The notes: generated by a model not told the origin, from the letters alone. A stretch of DNA of 64,000 bases from Alphaproteobacteria bacterium (GCA_017302575.1 JAFLDD010000001.1:310001-374000), one strand, 5' to 3'; shown: positions 16,320-26,421, numbered from the stretch's first letter. Numbers and translations: made by a program.

Positions 16320-18542
16320 ATGGCGAAACCGCAAACACCTGAACATATCGAGAATGTCGAATTCAAAGACGCGCTTGGCGAGCGTTACCTTGCCTATGCG
16401 CTTTCGACGATTACGGCACGTTCGCTGCCGGATGTGCGTGACGGCCTGAAGCCTGTTCACCGCCGCCTGCTTTACGCGATGATGCAGCTACGCCTCGACC
16501 CTTCGCAAGGCTATAAAAAATGCGCCCGTGTGGTGGGTGATGTGATTGGTAAATACCACCCGCATGGTGACACGGCTGTCTATGACACCATGGTGCGCTT
16601 GGCGCAGACATTCAGCGTGCGCTATCCGCTCGTCGATGGTCAGGGGAACTTTGGTTCGATCGACGGCGATAATGCGGCCGCAATGCGTTATACCGAAGCG
16701 CGCATGACCGATGTTGCCATCGCGCTGATGGAAGATCTGGATTCGGACACCGTTGATTTCCGCCCGACTTATGATGGTGAGGATAAAGAACCCATCGTGA
16801 TGCCTGCGGGCTTCCCTAACCTGCTTGCCAACGGTGCTGAGGGTATTGCCGTGGGTATGGCGACATCCATTCCGCCACATAATATCTTGGAAATTTGTGA
16901 CGCGCTCTCGCACCTTATCAAAAGCCCTGAAGCGCGGATTGAAACGCTGCTCAAGCATATTCAAGGCCCTGATTTCCCAACAGGCGGTTGGATTGCTGAA
17001 GCGACAGAAACCATTGCCAATGCCTATAACACAGGTCGTGGTTCGCTGCGCGTAAGGGCGAAGTGGAACAAGGAAGTGCTGAGCCATGGGTTATGGCAGG
17101 TCGTGATTACCGAGATTCCGTATCAGGTTCAGAAATCGAAGCTCATAGAGAAAATCGCTGATTTGTTCCGCGAGAAGAAGCTGCCTCTGCTTGGTAATAT
17201 CCAAGATGAATCGACCGATACGGTGCGCATTGTATTGGAGCCGAAATCAAAAAACATCGACCCAGCATTGCTCATGGAGTCGCTTTATCGTGTGACCGAT
17301 TTAGAGATTCGTTATGGTCTGAACCTGAACGTCATTACCAAAGACGGTGTGCCGAAGGTGATGAACCTGCGCGAGCTGTTGCAGGCCTATCTTGACCATC
17401 GCCATGAAGTATTGGTGCGCAAGAGCGAGTTCCGCCTCGACCAGATTTCGCGCCGTCTTGAGATTCTCGAAGGCTTGCTGATTTGTTACCTGAACCTCGA
17501 CAAGGTTATCAAAATTATCCGCGAGGAAGACGAACCTAAGCCTGTGCTGATGAAGAAATTCGACCTTACGGAGTTACAGGCTGAATCGATTCTGAACATG
17601 CGTCTGCGCCAACTGCGTAAGCTTGAAGAAATCGAAATCAAGAAAGAGCACAAAGCGCTGAAGGAAGAACAGCGCAGCTTAAAAGCGCTCTTGAAAGACG
17701 AAGATTTGCGCTGGCAGACCATTGGCGACGAAGTGAAAGCGCTTAAGAAGCGTTTTGCTTCGGACAAAAAGCTCGCTGGTCGCCGTTCGGAATTCACCGC
17801 GCCACCTTCGGCTGCCGTGATTTCGGTCGAAGCATTCATCGAAAAAGAGCCAATCACGATCGTGTGCTCGAAGCTGGGCTGGATCCGCGCATTCAAAGGC
17901 CACGATGATCTGGGCGAAGTGAAATTCAAAGAGGGCGATGAGGCACGTTTTGAGCTGAAGGCTAAAACCACCGACAAGCTGCTCATCTTCGCAACCGATG
18001 GTAAGTTCTACACGCTCGGCTGCAACAATCTGCCAGGTGGCAAAGGCCATGGCGAGCCTGTGCGCCTGATGGTGGATTTGGAAGCAAATCAAGATATCGT
18101 CACCATGATGGTGCATGAGCCAGAGCGTAAGCTGTTGCTGGCTTCGGATATTGGTAAGGGCTTCTTGGTCGAAGAAAAAGACATGCTAGCACAAACGCGC
18201 GGTGGTAAGTCCGTCATGCAGTTACCGGATGGTTCGAAGGCGATTGTATGTGCCGAAGCCAAAGGCGACCATGTTGCTGTTATCGGCACGAACCGCAAAA
18301 TGCTGGTATTCCCGCTTGATCAAGTGCCAGTGATGAAGCGCGGGCAGGGTGTGGCACTTCAGAAATATAAAGGCTCGAAGCTGAGTGACGCGAAAGTATT
18401 CACCATGAAGGAAGGCCTAAGCTGGCAATCTGGTAAGCGTGAATATTCAGAATCAAACATGAAGCCATGGTTGGCACAACGCGCAGGCCAAGGCAAAATT
18501 CCGCCAACGGGGTTTCCGCGTAGTAACTCCTTCGGAGAATAA
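16320..18542 (+). CDS. parC: DNA topoisomerase IV subunit A
   Basis: A 740-residue type IIA topoisomerase subunit that decatenates daughter chromosomes with ParE. The breakage-reunion domain starts with [37 protein letters not shown]. The active-site Tyr is in [11 protein letters not shown], about residue 126. The C-terminal beta-pinwheel has degenerate blades, which favours ParC over GyrA; the GyrA-box QRRGGKG is absent and the protein is shorter than GyrA. The [12 protein letters not shown] motif near the end is typical of alphaproteobacterial ParC. It ends 64 bases from the convergent gene at 18607. Confidence 0.95.
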   Translation: MAKPQTPEHIENVEFKDALGERYLAYALSTITARSLPDVRDGLKPVHRRLLYAMMQLRLDPSQGYKKCARVVGDVIGKYHPHGDTAVYDTMVRLAQTFSVRYPLVDGQGNFGSIDGDNAAAMRYTEARMTDVAIALMEDLDSDTVDFRPTYDGEDKEPIVMPAGFPNLLANGAEGIAVGMATSIPPHNILEICDALSHLIKSPEARIETLLKHIQGPDFPTGGWIAEATETIANAYNTGRGSLRVRAKWNKEVLSHGLWQVVITEIPYQVQKSKLIEKIADLFREKKLPLLGNIQDESTDTVRIVLEPKSKNIDPALLMESLYRVTDLEIRYGLNLNVITKDGVPKVMNLRELLQAYLDHRHEVLVRKSEFRLDQISRRLEILEGLLICYLNLDKVIKIIREEDEPKPVLMKKFDLTELQAESILNMRLRQLRKLEEIEIKKEHKALKEEQRSLKALLKDEDLRWQTIGDEVKALKKRFASDKKLAGRRSEFTAPPSAAVISVEAFIEKEPITIVCSKLGWIRAFKGHDDLGEVKFKEGDEARFELKAKTTDKLLIFATDGKFYTLGCNNLPGGKGHGEPVRLMVDLEANQDIVTMMVHEPERKLLLASDIGKGFLVEEKDMLAQTRGGKSVMQLPDGSKAIVCAEAKGDHVAVIGTNRKMLVFPLDQVPVMKRGQGVALQKYKGSKLSDAKVFTMKEGLSWQSGKREYSESNMKPWLAQRAGQGKIPPTGFPRSNSFGE

Positions 18543-18606
18543 TTGAGTTCGCTCAAGCGCCGCTGAGGCTTACGCCCTCAACGGGCTTCGATGCGTCGGT
18601 TTTTGG

Positions 18607-18969
18607 TTAAGCTGCTTGAACGGTGACGGCGTCTTTCGACATGCGAATCGAATAGTGATTGCCTGACGTTACCAAATTAGCTGCGCCATCAAATCCTGAT
18701 ACCGTTTCGGCCAATTCGTAAATCGCCATGCGTAGCGCGCCTGCGCGTGGGTCAGACGGGTTTAGATGAATCTCAATCGCGTCGAAGGTGTAGGCGTCGG
18801 TATAGGGCAATACATTATCGTTGCTGATGACCACTTCTTCCAAACCATTAGCGCGAAACTTATCTTGAACAGACTCAATCGCGCTTAAAATGCGCGGGTC
18901 GATGATGATGGTGCCTTTTTCGGCAGTACCTTGCGGTGATACAACGCGAACGGGAAGGGTAAGTGGCAT
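18607..18969 (-). CDS. Small hypothetical protein, last gene of the paralog cluster
   Basis: A 120-residue soluble protein that I do not recognise. It has no signal peptide or membrane helix. The pattern is alternating beta strands and helices (TLPVRVVSPQG, GTIIIDPRILSAIESVQDKF, LEEVVISNDN, AIEIHLNPSDPRAGALRMAIYELAETV), suggesting a compact alpha/beta fold. It starts 11 bases after the stop of the degenerate histidine kinase and is probably co-transcribed with it, so a partner role is plausible. The SD AGGAGATG just upstream supports the start. Confidence 0.75.
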   Translation of the reverse strand: MPLTLPVRVVSPQGTAEKGTIIIDPRILSAIESVQDKFRANGLEEVVISNDNVLPYTDAYTFDAIEIHLNPSDPRAGALRMAIYELAETVSGFDGAANLVTSGNHYSIRMSKDAVTVQAA

Positions 18970-18980
18970 AACATCTCCTA

Positions 18981-20816
18981 TTAGGCTATGCGCGAACCAG
19001 GGAAACGCACAGTGATAGTGGTGGTCTGGTCAGGCAATGTCTTAATTTCCATCGTTCCTTGGTGAAGTGCAATCAAAAGTCGCGCCAAGGCCATGCCAAG
19101 GCCTAATTGTGTGTTCTGAGGTGTTGCATCAATTGGGATGAAGCTGCTGGCCGCGCGGTTCTTGCGGCGCTCACGGGCATTTGAGGAATACGCAAGTACG
19201 ACCAGCATATCGCCACCCTTCATGGTGGTGCTGATGCGAATCACATCGCCTGAGCTTAGTTGTGGTGCTGCGAAATTCAGAATGTTTAAGATAAGCTGCT
19301 TGATGCGCAATTCATCGGCGCGGATTTTGGGGAGCACATTGTTGATATCGATCGTTGCGTCGATACCGTAGGTGCTGCGCTCTTTGAAGATACGCACGCA
19401 TTTTTGAAGGGCAAATTGGATATCAATCTCTGCTTCGTTAAGCGCGATAAGCCCTGTCTCTGCTTCGGAGATGGCTTTAATATCCTGCAACATGGCCAAT
19501 AACTGCTGGGCTTGCTCGTAAATATCGGCGGCGTGCTGCTGGTAGCGAGGGTTGTTGATAGGGCCAAAATGCTGGTCTTTGATGGTTTCGATTTCTTCCA
19601 GAATCAGTTGCACTGGTTCGCTCAATTCTTGGCCAACATGCGAGAAGAAGTCGGCTTTCACTTGATTGGTTAGTGTCGCTGATTCCTTGATTTTGATGAG
19701 CTCAAGATTCTTAAGGCGCAGCTCGCTTTCGATGCGCTTACGTTCTTCGATGTAGTCGTGCATACGCTTGATCTCGAGGGCGAGTTGGTAAATCTCCAGA
19801 GGCCCAGATTGTAATTCTGCGCTGAAAGCCTCACCACGAACGATGCTTGCTGTATCTTCAGTTAATTGAATGACGGGCTGAATAACGCGTTTACGCACAG
19901 TGTAGAGAACGAATAGTAAGAATAATGCGATGACCAGCAACTGCGTCAAACGGGGTAGCACTACGCCCCAAATGCCGCCTTTTGCCTCAGGATTCTGTGA
20001 TAGAAAAATAATGAACGGGAATTGGCTGGAAACCTCGAAATAACGAAATGGCGTGCCTGAATCCATGAGGGTTGGGCGCGAAAGCAGCCCACTTTTTTCA
20101 TTCTTGAAGTCAATGTGCGTGAGTTTTTCCAGATCGAAGCGCTTGCTGAAGAATGCCTCGTCGTCTGATACTTGGGTAATGAGGGATAGCGTGAGATTGG
20201 TAATCGCGTATTCAATGCTGGCAACGCGTACGGCACTGCTAACGGAGTGGGTAAGTTGTTTTACGTCCAGCGCGAGGGTGACTGTGCCCATGAATTCGCC
20301 AGTCTGATTGGTAATGCCGATACTTAATGGCAGCACCCATTTTTGTGAGACGCGCCCTTCAACAGGCCTTCCGACATGGACTTTCCAAGGTTCCGAAATC
20401 GCTTTTTTAATGTAATCGCGGTCGGAGACGTCGATTGCTTTTTTGAGTATGCCCAAATTGCTGGAGACGCGCATGCCCTGCGTATCATCCGCCCAACTGA
20501 AGACGTTGTTGCGTGTGTAGCCGCGCTTACCAAATGAGCTAAATAGCTGGTTGATGGCTTCAAGGCTTTCTGCGTCATTTGCTAAAATCTGCCGTGCCAT
20601 GGATTCAAGAATGTAGGAGCCATTCTCGATTTCTACAATCAAGGCGCGATCAATGCGGAGTGCTTCGCTTTCCAGCTCCTGCGCTGTTTTTTCGACATGT
20701 TCTTCGAAGGTCTCGTAGGCTACCCACGCCGAAACTAGAATAAAAATAAAGACAATGAATAGCGATAGCAGCGTAAAGTCGCGATGTAGCGAAGGTTGTG
20801 TACGAATGCCTAGCAT
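18981..20816 (-). CDS. Degenerate sensor histidine kinase (pseudokinase)
   Basis: A 611-residue membrane protein with kinase architecture. Helix 1 spans about 14-34, a PDC/Cache-like periplasmic domain about 45-285 (DVSDRDYIKKAISEPWKVHVGRP, TGEFMGTVTLALDV), helix 2 about 287-307, and a HAMP/coiled-coil linker about 310-385. In the HisKA region FFSHVGQELSEP the phospho-acceptor His is replaced by Gln396. In the ATPase domain the catalytic Asn of the N box is replaced by Phe515 (ILNFAAPQ), and G1 (normally DxGxG) is missing (AYSSNARER); only a G2-like LGLGMALARLLI remains. Autophosphorylation is therefore unlikely. It lies 43 bases downstream of the paralog cluster and is probably in the same transcript. 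Confidence 0.88.
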   Translation of the reverse strand: MLGIRTQPSLHRDFTLLSLFIVFIFILVSAWVAYETFEEHVEKTAQELESEALRIDRALIVEIENGSYILESMARQILANDAESLEAINQLFSSFGKRGYTRNNVFSWADDTQGMRVSSNLGILKKAIDVSDRDYIKKAISEPWKVHVGRPVEGRVSQKWVLPLSIGITNQTGEFMGTVTLALDVKQLTHSVSSAVRVASIEYAITNLTLSLITQVSDDEAFFSKRFDLEKLTHIDFKNEKSGLLSRPTLMDSGTPFRYFEVSSQFPFIIFLSQNPEAKGGIWGVVLPRLTQLLVIALFLLFVLYTVRKRVIQPVIQLTEDTASIVRGEAFSAELQSGPLEIYQLALEIKRMHDYIEERKRIESELRLKNLELIKIKESATLTNQVKADFFSHVGQELSEPVQLILEEIETIKDQHFGPINNPRYQQHAADIYEQAQQLLAMLQDIKAISEAETGLIALNEAEIDIQFALQKCVRIFKERSTYGIDATIDINNVLPKIRADELRIKQLILNILNFAAPQLSSGDVIRISTTMKGGDMLVVLAYSSNARERRKNRAASSFIPIDATPQNTQLGLGMALARLLIALHQGTMEIKTLPDQTTTITVRFPGSRIA

Positions 20817-20859
20817 GAGCTATCTATAGGTTTTTTAGGTGGTTATGCCAAGCCCGACG

Positions 20860-21936
20860 TTAATTGGCTGGGCGTAATACGGTTTGTTCTGCGGCCTGTG
20901 TGCTTAAACGCTCAACGCTTGAGACGCTCTCGACCTTGACGCGCGGAAGTTTGGGCTCGTCCTCGCGCTGTACATCGCTGGTAAGTGTAGCGGTTTGCTG
21001 TGCTAGGGCTTTAGGTGCTTCTTTCTCATAGGCTGCTGCCGTGAGTTTCTCAGTGCCTTGCTTATCAAATATAGGCGCTAAAACACGCGTCGAAATAAAG
21101 AGGCCTACCGAAGTGATGACGGTGTAGATAGCGTCTGTTCCGAGGTAAGATAGCACACGTGTTGACCAGTGTTTATCCTCGGTATTGAGGTCGCGCATGT
21201 TATTGCCGAGGCCTTTTTCCTTGGCAATTTGTTTGTCTAATGCAACTGCGTTATCAACGCTTTCGGTTAGGCTTGGCTTGAGTGTGCGGCTACTCCAACG
21301 GCCAAACATAGTGCCCATGGTATCAATTGAAGTATTCAGCTTTTGGGATATCCATCCCTTGTTTTGCCCAATCAGCAACCACGACGAAATCGTGGCAACA
21401 AACGCAACCACTCGGCTATAGCCCACGGAAGCCCATGTCTGCTTAGGTTGTGAGTCGATAATTTTATGCGCTTCGACTATTTCGGGATCATGCTCAACCG
21501 CATCTTTCCCATAATAGATGTTGGCATCCAAGTATTTTACGATGGGTGCTTTATTATCCTCAAGTATCTTGACACCCGTCACCGTCATCAACGATCCACC
21601 AAGGAATAGCGTGCCGATATTCAATATCGAGCGAGCACCATTCTTCATGTATGGTAGTTTTGAGACGGCTTCGACGGCTTTATCAAAGTAGTTGCTGAGC
21701 GGCTTAGTGTCGCGGATGAGCCATGTCATGAAGACGCTAAGGCCCGTGACGCCGAAGTAGCCCAAGCCTGTGTAGGTCAGGTCATTGAATAGTTTTTCGC
21801 CTTTAGTGTGGGTTTTGAAGCCTTCGCTTACAGCGTTACGCTCTTTCGCCTTTTTGAGCGCGCGTTCACGAGCCTTGGAAACCTCTTTCTCGGCTTCTGA
21901 TTCAATGCGGCTTTTCACTGTTGCGTTCTCAGCCAT
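20860..21936 (-). CDS. Paralogous membrane protein A (third of a tandem set)
   Basis: A 358-residue protein with no known family that I recognise. A charged, coiled N-terminus (1-40) leads to FKTHTKGEKLFNDLTYTGLGY (about 40-60), then two or three membrane helices (about 58-75, 103-122, 173-190). Next comes the family signature ILEDNKAPIVKYLD (124-137) with a following P-Q-x-W motif (about 164-168), a soluble loop, and a last helix after LGTDAIYTVITSVG (about 265-290). The C-terminus is an acidic tail with PRVKVESVSSVERL. It shares GEK, LED-K, D-P and PKQTW positions with proteins B and C. Its ATG overlaps the stop of B (TAATG). Inner-membrane location is inferred. Confidence 0.82.
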   Translation of the reverse strand: MAENATVKSRIESEAEKEVSKARERALKKAKERNAVSEGFKTHTKGEKLFNDLTYTGLGYFGVTGLSVFMTWLIRDTKPLSNYFDKAVEAVSKLPYMKNGARSILNIGTLFLGGSLMTVTGVKILEDNKAPIVKYLDANIYYGKDAVEHDPEIVEAHKIIDSQPKQTWASVGYSRVVAFVATISSWLLIGQNKGWISQKLNTSIDTMGTMFGRWSSRTLKPSLTESVDNAVALDKQIAKEKGLGNNMRDLNTEDKHWSTRVLSYLGTDAIYTVITSVGLFISTRVLAPIFDKQGTEKLTAAAYEKEAPKALAQQTATLTSDVQREDEPKLPRVKVESVSSVERLSTQAAEQTVLRPAN

Positions 21937-23123
21937 TAGACGTGTGCGACCTCCGACTGCTGTTGTTCTAAGCGTGCATATGGTTGAACATTTTCAACGC
22001 GGTTCTTTGGTTTTTCTGTTTCTGCTTCAGGTGCTGCATCCAGTTGGTCATTGTAGCGCTCTGGCAATACAGGATTAGCGGGATGGTGCGATGGGCGAGG
22101 GGCATCGGGATTTTGCTTATCACGGTCGCTCGCAAATACTTTGGATGTTACGTAGAATAGTCCTGCCAGCACGCCGCTTACCATGAAGATCAGGCCGTAT
22201 TTCTTACCAAAGCTGGCGATTTTTCCTTCATGCTGTAATCCGTAGCCATGGCCTCGTTTTACAGCATTCGAGCTCAGTACATCGAATTCATATGGCTTGT
22301 AGGTGTTACCGACATCATCCACTGTCTCGAATGCTTTTGCGGCAGCAATGCGTTCCCCTGCGCCAACATCATATTTCAAAACATTTTCGGAGAAGACAGC
22401 AAGCTTCCTGAAGACGCTGGTGTTGATGCGCTCAAGGCTTGACCAATTATTGAGTGGGTTGCCTTTGGAGAATAGCTTGGTGCTCCACGCGTCTTTTTCA
22501 CCAATCGCAAAATGCATAGCGATGGCGGATATCACAGTTACCAGGCGGCCTTGCCACAGTGAGCCCCATGATTGTTGTGGCTCTTTATCCATCGCAGCGT
22601 GCTTGGCGGATGTCTCTGGGTTATCGAGTGCTTGGCTACCATCAATCATGACGTCTAGCCCACGCACGACTTTAGCTTTACGGTCTTCGAGATAGCGAAT
22701 AGGGCCGACCATCGTGTGTCCGCCCAACGTCATCACGAACATTGTGGCTGCGGTTGTAATCCACGATGATTTACCTTTGATATTTTTCTGCGCAACGTTG
22801 AATGTTTCGTGCAGCTTTCTGACAGTAGGTTCGTATAAGCGGTTTAGTTTTCCGCCTTTCTCAAGCATCTGATCAGCGATTTCACCAGAAACAAATTCAT
22901 TCGCGATCCAACCAAAGCCGCCATAGGTCAACCAATCGAATGTTTTCTCACCTTTGGTTTTGCGGCGTTTACCGTCTGCATCATGCGTGATGGGGCCGCG
23001 CGCAACGAAATTATATTCGTTGCGAGTAGATGGCACGACAAGCTTTTCATTCGACGTGCGCGCGCTCTCGTGCGCGTCAGCGTCTGTCTGCTTATCTTGC
23101 GTTGTTTTTTCTACTTCTTTCAT
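21936..23123 (-). CDS. Paralogous membrane protein B
   Basis: A 395-residue relative of protein A. A charged N-terminal region (1-54) precedes KTKGEKTFDWLTYGGFGW (55-72), a membrane segment, a long helix (VRKLHETFNVAQKN), a helix at about 121-141, the signature YLEDRKAKVVRGLD (144-157), DNPE (167-170), PQQSWGSL (182-189) and a helix at about 193-207. A final membrane segment FGKKYGLIFMVSGVLAGLFY sits near 310-330 and is followed by a Pro-rich tail ending NRVENVQPYARLEQQQ. The LTYxGxG and LED-KA-x-V-x-x-LD identities with A are clear by eye. It has its own Pho-box-like promoter in the 138-base gap after C. Confidence 0.82.
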   Translation of the reverse strand: MKEVEKTTQDKQTDADAHESARTSNEKLVVPSTRNEYNFVARGPITHDADGKRRKTKGEKTFDWLTYGGFGWIANEFVSGEIADQMLEKGGKLNRLYEPTVRKLHETFNVAQKNIKGKSSWITTAATMFVMTLGGHTMVGPIRYLEDRKAKVVRGLDVMIDGSQALDNPETSAKHAAMDKEPQQSWGSLWQGRLVTVISAIAMHFAIGEKDAWSTKLFSKGNPLNNWSSLERINTSVFRKLAVFSENVLKYDVGAGERIAAAKAFETVDDVGNTYKPYEFDVLSSNAVKRGHGYGLQHEGKIASFGKKYGLIFMVSGVLAGLFYVTSKVFASDRDKQNPDAPRPSHHPANPVLPERYNDQLDAAPEAETEKPKNRVENVQPYARLEQQQSEVAHV

Positions 23124-23171
23124 TCAGTCCATTACTTTCGGCCACGCGCAACACGCACGTCTCCAGCCTTG

Positions 23172-23217
23172 AATTTACCATGTTTTTGCAAGTGCGAATG
23201 TGAAGGTTGTGTGAAGG
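23172..23217 (-). promoter_or_regulatory. Pho-box-like promoter of paralog B
   Basis: On the minus strand the repeat CCTTCACACAACCTTCAC places two CTTCACA half-sites 11 bases apart (23217-23200). A -10 box TAAATT lies at 23177-23172, 22 bases after the second half-site. Half-sites deviate from the PhoB consensus (T for G at position 3), so it is the weakest of the four, but spacing and -10 placement match the others. Confidence 0.45.
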
Positions 23218-23261
23218 TTTTGAGTGGTTTAGCCCCGTTTTATGAACGGAGATTTAAGCCA

Positions 23262-24578
23262 CTAGTTAGAGCGCGCTGCCCGTAATTCATGGGCGGCAAC
23301 GCGGTCGTGATACGAAGCTTGTTCAATGCGTGTGCTTGGCTCATTCTGGCGTTCAGCAGGCATCTCGGCCTTGTCATAGCCATAATTGACGCGCGGAATG
23401 CGCTTTTTCTCGATTTCTGGGTGTGGCTCAGCATTTTTGGGGGTGTATTTCATCCCTGGAATGAAGCCTAATAAGTTTAGCACGGGGTGAACGGCGGTTG
23501 CCGTGATGAGGGTGTAAAGTACATCCATCGAGATGTATTTTGAAAAGTTCTGCAGGGGTTGATCGTAATTGTTGATAACGTCCTTGCTAGGTTTTCCGTG
23601 TTTCGCTGCCTCGAGGAATGGTTTGCCAATTAAGGTCTTTTCCGCTTCCACTAGCGTTGCTTTAGCTGACTCACTCCCAGCTTGAGCTTTGGCGACTAGG
23701 TTAGTATCTGCGAGATCGTGCGCAGCGCGTTTCATTTGGTCATTTGACCAACTGTAATCATGCTTCGAGAAGAATTTGACAATGCCTTTGCTCCAAGATT
23801 GCGGAAGCATTCTATTGATGACAGTGCCTATTTCTGTACCGATGTTGCCTGCAATCGGATTAACGCCGGGGAACTGTTCTAATGCGTTACCCACATAATT
23901 TGCTGCTTTGCTGCCCGCTAAAGGCTTTATATCGCCAGCCTTAATCGCTTTACCAAAGCCATGAATAAAATTGCCTTCACTGCCGATGAGTCGGCTTGTG
24001 CCCATAGTCAGTGCCATTGTACCAAAGCGTGCAGTCACAGCACCTAAAAGCGTTGGTCTTTTTTGAGCGTCTAGGATTGCATAGCGTTCGGCGATAACGG
24101 GATTATCTTCGGGATGTTCGCCGTATTTCTGTTTATCGAAGTAGCGCACGATCGATGATTTGTATTTTTCGCCCAACCACACCGAGGGAACCATGATGGC
24201 AAATCCAGGCATCAGAAGTGTTACAACTTCCGCAACCGCGTGTGAGCGCTTGCGGGCTTCCTCATAATTTTTATTGGAGAGCCCTTTGAATAAAGGTGTC
24301 TTCGTCAGTAGCCAGTTACCCAGATTTGTCTGAATTTCAGATGGGCTGTGGTTAACATTCAGGCCCTTAAAATTGATGGGCTTGATTGGGCCGATATTCA
24401 ATTTGATCTTGTTGTGCGAATGTGCCGCCCAATAAGAGAAGGCAGCCGATGCAGTAAGATTGAGCCAGAAATTAAGCGCAGAATTGAAAATCGCGTGATG
24501 CGTCTTCTCGCCGTGGGTTTTGAAATCCGCGGGGGCTAAACCATTTTTATTCGTTTTCTGTTCTTCTTCGACGTTCAA
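23262..24578 (-). CDS. Paralogous membrane protein C (first of the tandem set)
   Basis: A 438-residue member of the same family, with a longer middle. ADFKTHGEK (18-25) matches FKTHTKGEK of protein A. Membrane segments fall at about 36-52 and 115-134, then the signature YKSSIVRYFDKQKYG (139-153), DNP (158-160), ILDAQKRPTL (168-177) and a helix near 182-196. After an extra loop of about 140 residues comes ISMDVLYTLITATAVHPVLNLLG, which parallels DAIYTVITSVG of A. The tail ends in charged residues including PRVNYGYDKAEM. Translation most likely begins at TTG 24578-24576 with GGAGG 12 bases upstream; no ATG is suitably placed. Function unknown. Confidence 0.82.
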   Translation of the reverse strand: MNVEEEQKTNKNGLAPADFKTHGEKTHHAIFNSALNFWLNLTASAAFSYWAAHSHNKIKLNIGPIKPINFKGLNVNHSPSEIQTNLGNWLLTKTPLFKGLSNKNYEEARKRSHAVAEVVTLLMPGFAIMVPSVWLGEKYKSSIVRYFDKQKYGEHPEDNPVIAERYAILDAQKRPTLLGAVTARFGTMALTMGTSRLIGSEGNFIHGFGKAIKAGDIKPLAGSKAANYVGNALEQFPGVNPIAGNIGTEIGTVINRMLPQSWSKGIVKFFSKHDYSWSNDQMKRAAHDLADTNLVAKAQAGSESAKATLVEAEKTLIGKPFLEAAKHGKPSKDVINNYDQPLQNFSKYISMDVLYTLITATAVHPVLNLLGFIPGMKYTPKNAEPHPEIEKKRIPRVNYGYDKAEMPAERQNEPSTRIEQASYHDRVAAHELRAARSN

Positions 24579-24600
24579 GAGACGGTATCCTCCACTTGAG

Positions 24601-24646
24601 AGAATACCACAGACTGCCTATGACTAATGTGACGGTTTTATGAAGA
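24601..24646 (-). promoter_or_regulatory. Pho-box-like promoter of paralog C
   Basis: Minus strand TCTTCAT (24646-24640) and CCGTCAC (24635-24629) are 11 bases apart, with a third partial unit GTCATAG 11 bases later. A -10 box TATTCT lies at 24606-24601, 22 bases after the second half-site. Over the first 21 bases it matches the promoter at 14760 in all but two positions, although the genes are unrelated in sequence, which argues for a common regulator. Confidence 0.62.
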
Positions 24647-24691
24647 TATGCCTGTTATTGAACGGTTTTTTCCCATTCCTTTCGCGGGTGC

Positions 24692-24721
24692 AAAAAAGGG
24701 CGCTGATTGCTCAGCGCCCTT
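24692..24721 (-). terminator. Rho-independent terminator of groESL
   Basis: On the minus strand a 9-bp stem (GGGCGCTGA with TCAGCGCCC in plus-strand terms, 24698-24706 and 24711-24719) with a 4-base loop is followed by TTTTTT (24697-24692). It starts 28 bases beyond the groEL stop and separates groESL from the paralog cluster. Confidence 0.93.
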
Positions 24722-24748
24722 GGTTGTTTAAGCTTAAGTAACAGTGGC

Positions 24749-26395
24749 TTAGAAGCCCATGTCGCCCATGCCGCCCATACCACCCATGCCGCCACCAGCA
24801 GCCGCAGGTTTTGCGTCTTCTGGTTCGTCAGCAATGAGGGCTTCGGTGGTGATCATCAGGCCAGCGACCGATGCTGCGTCCTGCAATGCAGTACGAACCA
24901 CTTTCGTTGGGTCGATGATACCCGCTTTAATCATGTCGGTGTACTCGAGGTTCTGAGCATCGAAGCCATGGTTAGTGTCGTCAGACTCAAGCAGTTTGCC
25001 CGCAACTACTGCACCGTCGAGACCTGAGTTCTCAACGATTTGGCGAATTGGAGCCTGCAATGCACGGCGGATGATGTTGATACCCGCACGCTCATCGTCG
25101 TTCACTGATTTCACTTTATCGAGTGCGCGTGAAGCGTAGAGCAAGGTTACGCCACCGCCTGGTACGATACCTTCTTCAACGGCTGCACGGGTTGCATGCA
25201 ACGCATCATCAACGCGGTCTTTGCGCTCTTTTACTTCTACTTCCGAAGCACCGCCTACTTTGAGAACAGCAACGCCGCCGCTCAATTTCGCGAGGCGCTC
25301 CTGCAGTTTCTCTTTATCGTAGTCCGAGGTGGTTTCTTCGACTTGTGCTTTAATCTGAGCGCAACGTGCTTCGATTGCTTTCTTGTCACCTGCACCGTCA
25401 ACGATGGTCGTATCGTCTTTGGTGATGGTCACTTTCTTCGCACGACCCAGCATTTCAAGGTTCACGGTCTCAAGTTTAATGCCGAGATCTTCGCTGATGA
25501 CTTCACCTTTGGTGAGGATAGCGATATCTTCGAGCATCGACTTGCGGCGGTCACCGAAGCCAGGAGCCTTAACAGCAGCCACTTTCAAGCCACCACGCAG
25601 TTTGTTCACCACGAGGGTTGCGAGTGCTTCACCTTCAACATCTTCTGCGATGATGAGGAGTGGGCGTTGTGACTGAACTACTGCTTCAAGCACTGGCAGC
25701 AGAGGCTGAAGGCTTGAGAGTTTCTTTTCAAAAATCAGGATGAGTGGGTTATCAAGCTCAACTGACATTTTCTCAGCGTTGGTTACGAAATAAGGTGAGA
25801 GGTAACCACGGTCGAAGTTCATACCTTCTACCACGTCGAGTTCGAAGTCGAAGCCTTTTGCTTCTTCAACGGTGATAACGCCTTCTTTACCAACTTTCTC
25901 CATTGCTTCAGCGATTTTGGTGCCGATTTCTTTGTCACCGTTTGCTGAAATGGTACCAACTTGAGCAATCTCAGCTTGGCTTTTGATAGTCTTCGATTTT
26001 GCTTTTACAGCTTCAACCACTGCATCCACTGCTTTGTCGATGCCGCGCTTGAGGTCCATTGGGTTGAGGCCAGCAGCAACCGCTTTGCTACCTTCACGCA
26101 CGATTGCTTGTGCGAGAACAGTTGCCGTTGTCGTGCCGTCACCAGCCATGTCATTGGTGCGTGATGCTACTTCACGAAGCATCTGTGCGCCCATGTTCTG
26201 GAACTTGTTGCTGAGGTTAATTTCTTTTGCAACTGACACACCGTCTTTGGTGATGCGTGGAGCGCCGTAGGATTTTTCAATCACCACGTTGCGGCCTTTA
26301 GGGCCCAAGGTTACTTTTACCGCATTGGCGAGGATATCTGCGCCTTTGAGGATTTCTTCGCGAGCATTGCTGCTGAAGCTAATCATTTTACCCAT
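24749..26395 (-). CDS. groEL: Chaperonin GroEL
   Basis: The 60-kDa subunit of the double-ring chaperonin that folds proteins with ATP and GroES. The ATG at 26395 gives [22 protein letters not shown] and a 548-residue protein, the usual length, with AAGGAGAT six bases upstream; an earlier in-frame TTG at 26410 lies inside that ribosome binding site. The ATP site [12 protein letters not shown], the apical domain and the equatorial [12 protein letters not shown] are intact. The C-terminus is the Gly-Met repeat tail ([14 protein letters not shown]). It follows groES by 26 bases and ends at a strong terminator. Confidence 0.99.
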   Translation of the reverse strand: MGKMISFSSNAREEILKGADILANAVKVTLGPKGRNVVIEKSYGAPRITKDGVSVAKEINLSNKFQNMGAQMLREVASRTNDMAGDGTTTATVLAQAIVREGSKAVAAGLNPMDLKRGIDKAVDAVVEAVKAKSKTIKSQAEIAQVGTISANGDKEIGTKIAEAMEKVGKEGVITVEEAKGFDFELDVVEGMNFDRGYLSPYFVTNAEKMSVELDNPLILIFEKKLSSLQPLLPVLEAVVQSQRPLLIIAEDVEGEALATLVVNKLRGGLKVAAVKAPGFGDRRKSMLEDIAILTKGEVISEDLGIKLETVNLEMLGRAKKVTITKDDTTIVDGAGDKKAIEARCAQIKAQVEETTSDYDKEKLQERLAKLSGGVAVLKVGGASEVEVKERKDRVDDALHATRAAVEEGIVPGGGVTLLYASRALDKVKSVNDDERAGINIIRRALQAPIRQIVENSGLDGAVVAGKLLESDDTNHGFDAQNLEYTDMIKAGIIDPTKVVRTALQDAASVAGLMITTEALIADEPEDAKPAAAGGGMGGMGGMGDMGF

Positions 26396-26421
26396 AGTAA
26401 TCTCCTTCAATTAGATTTCAG

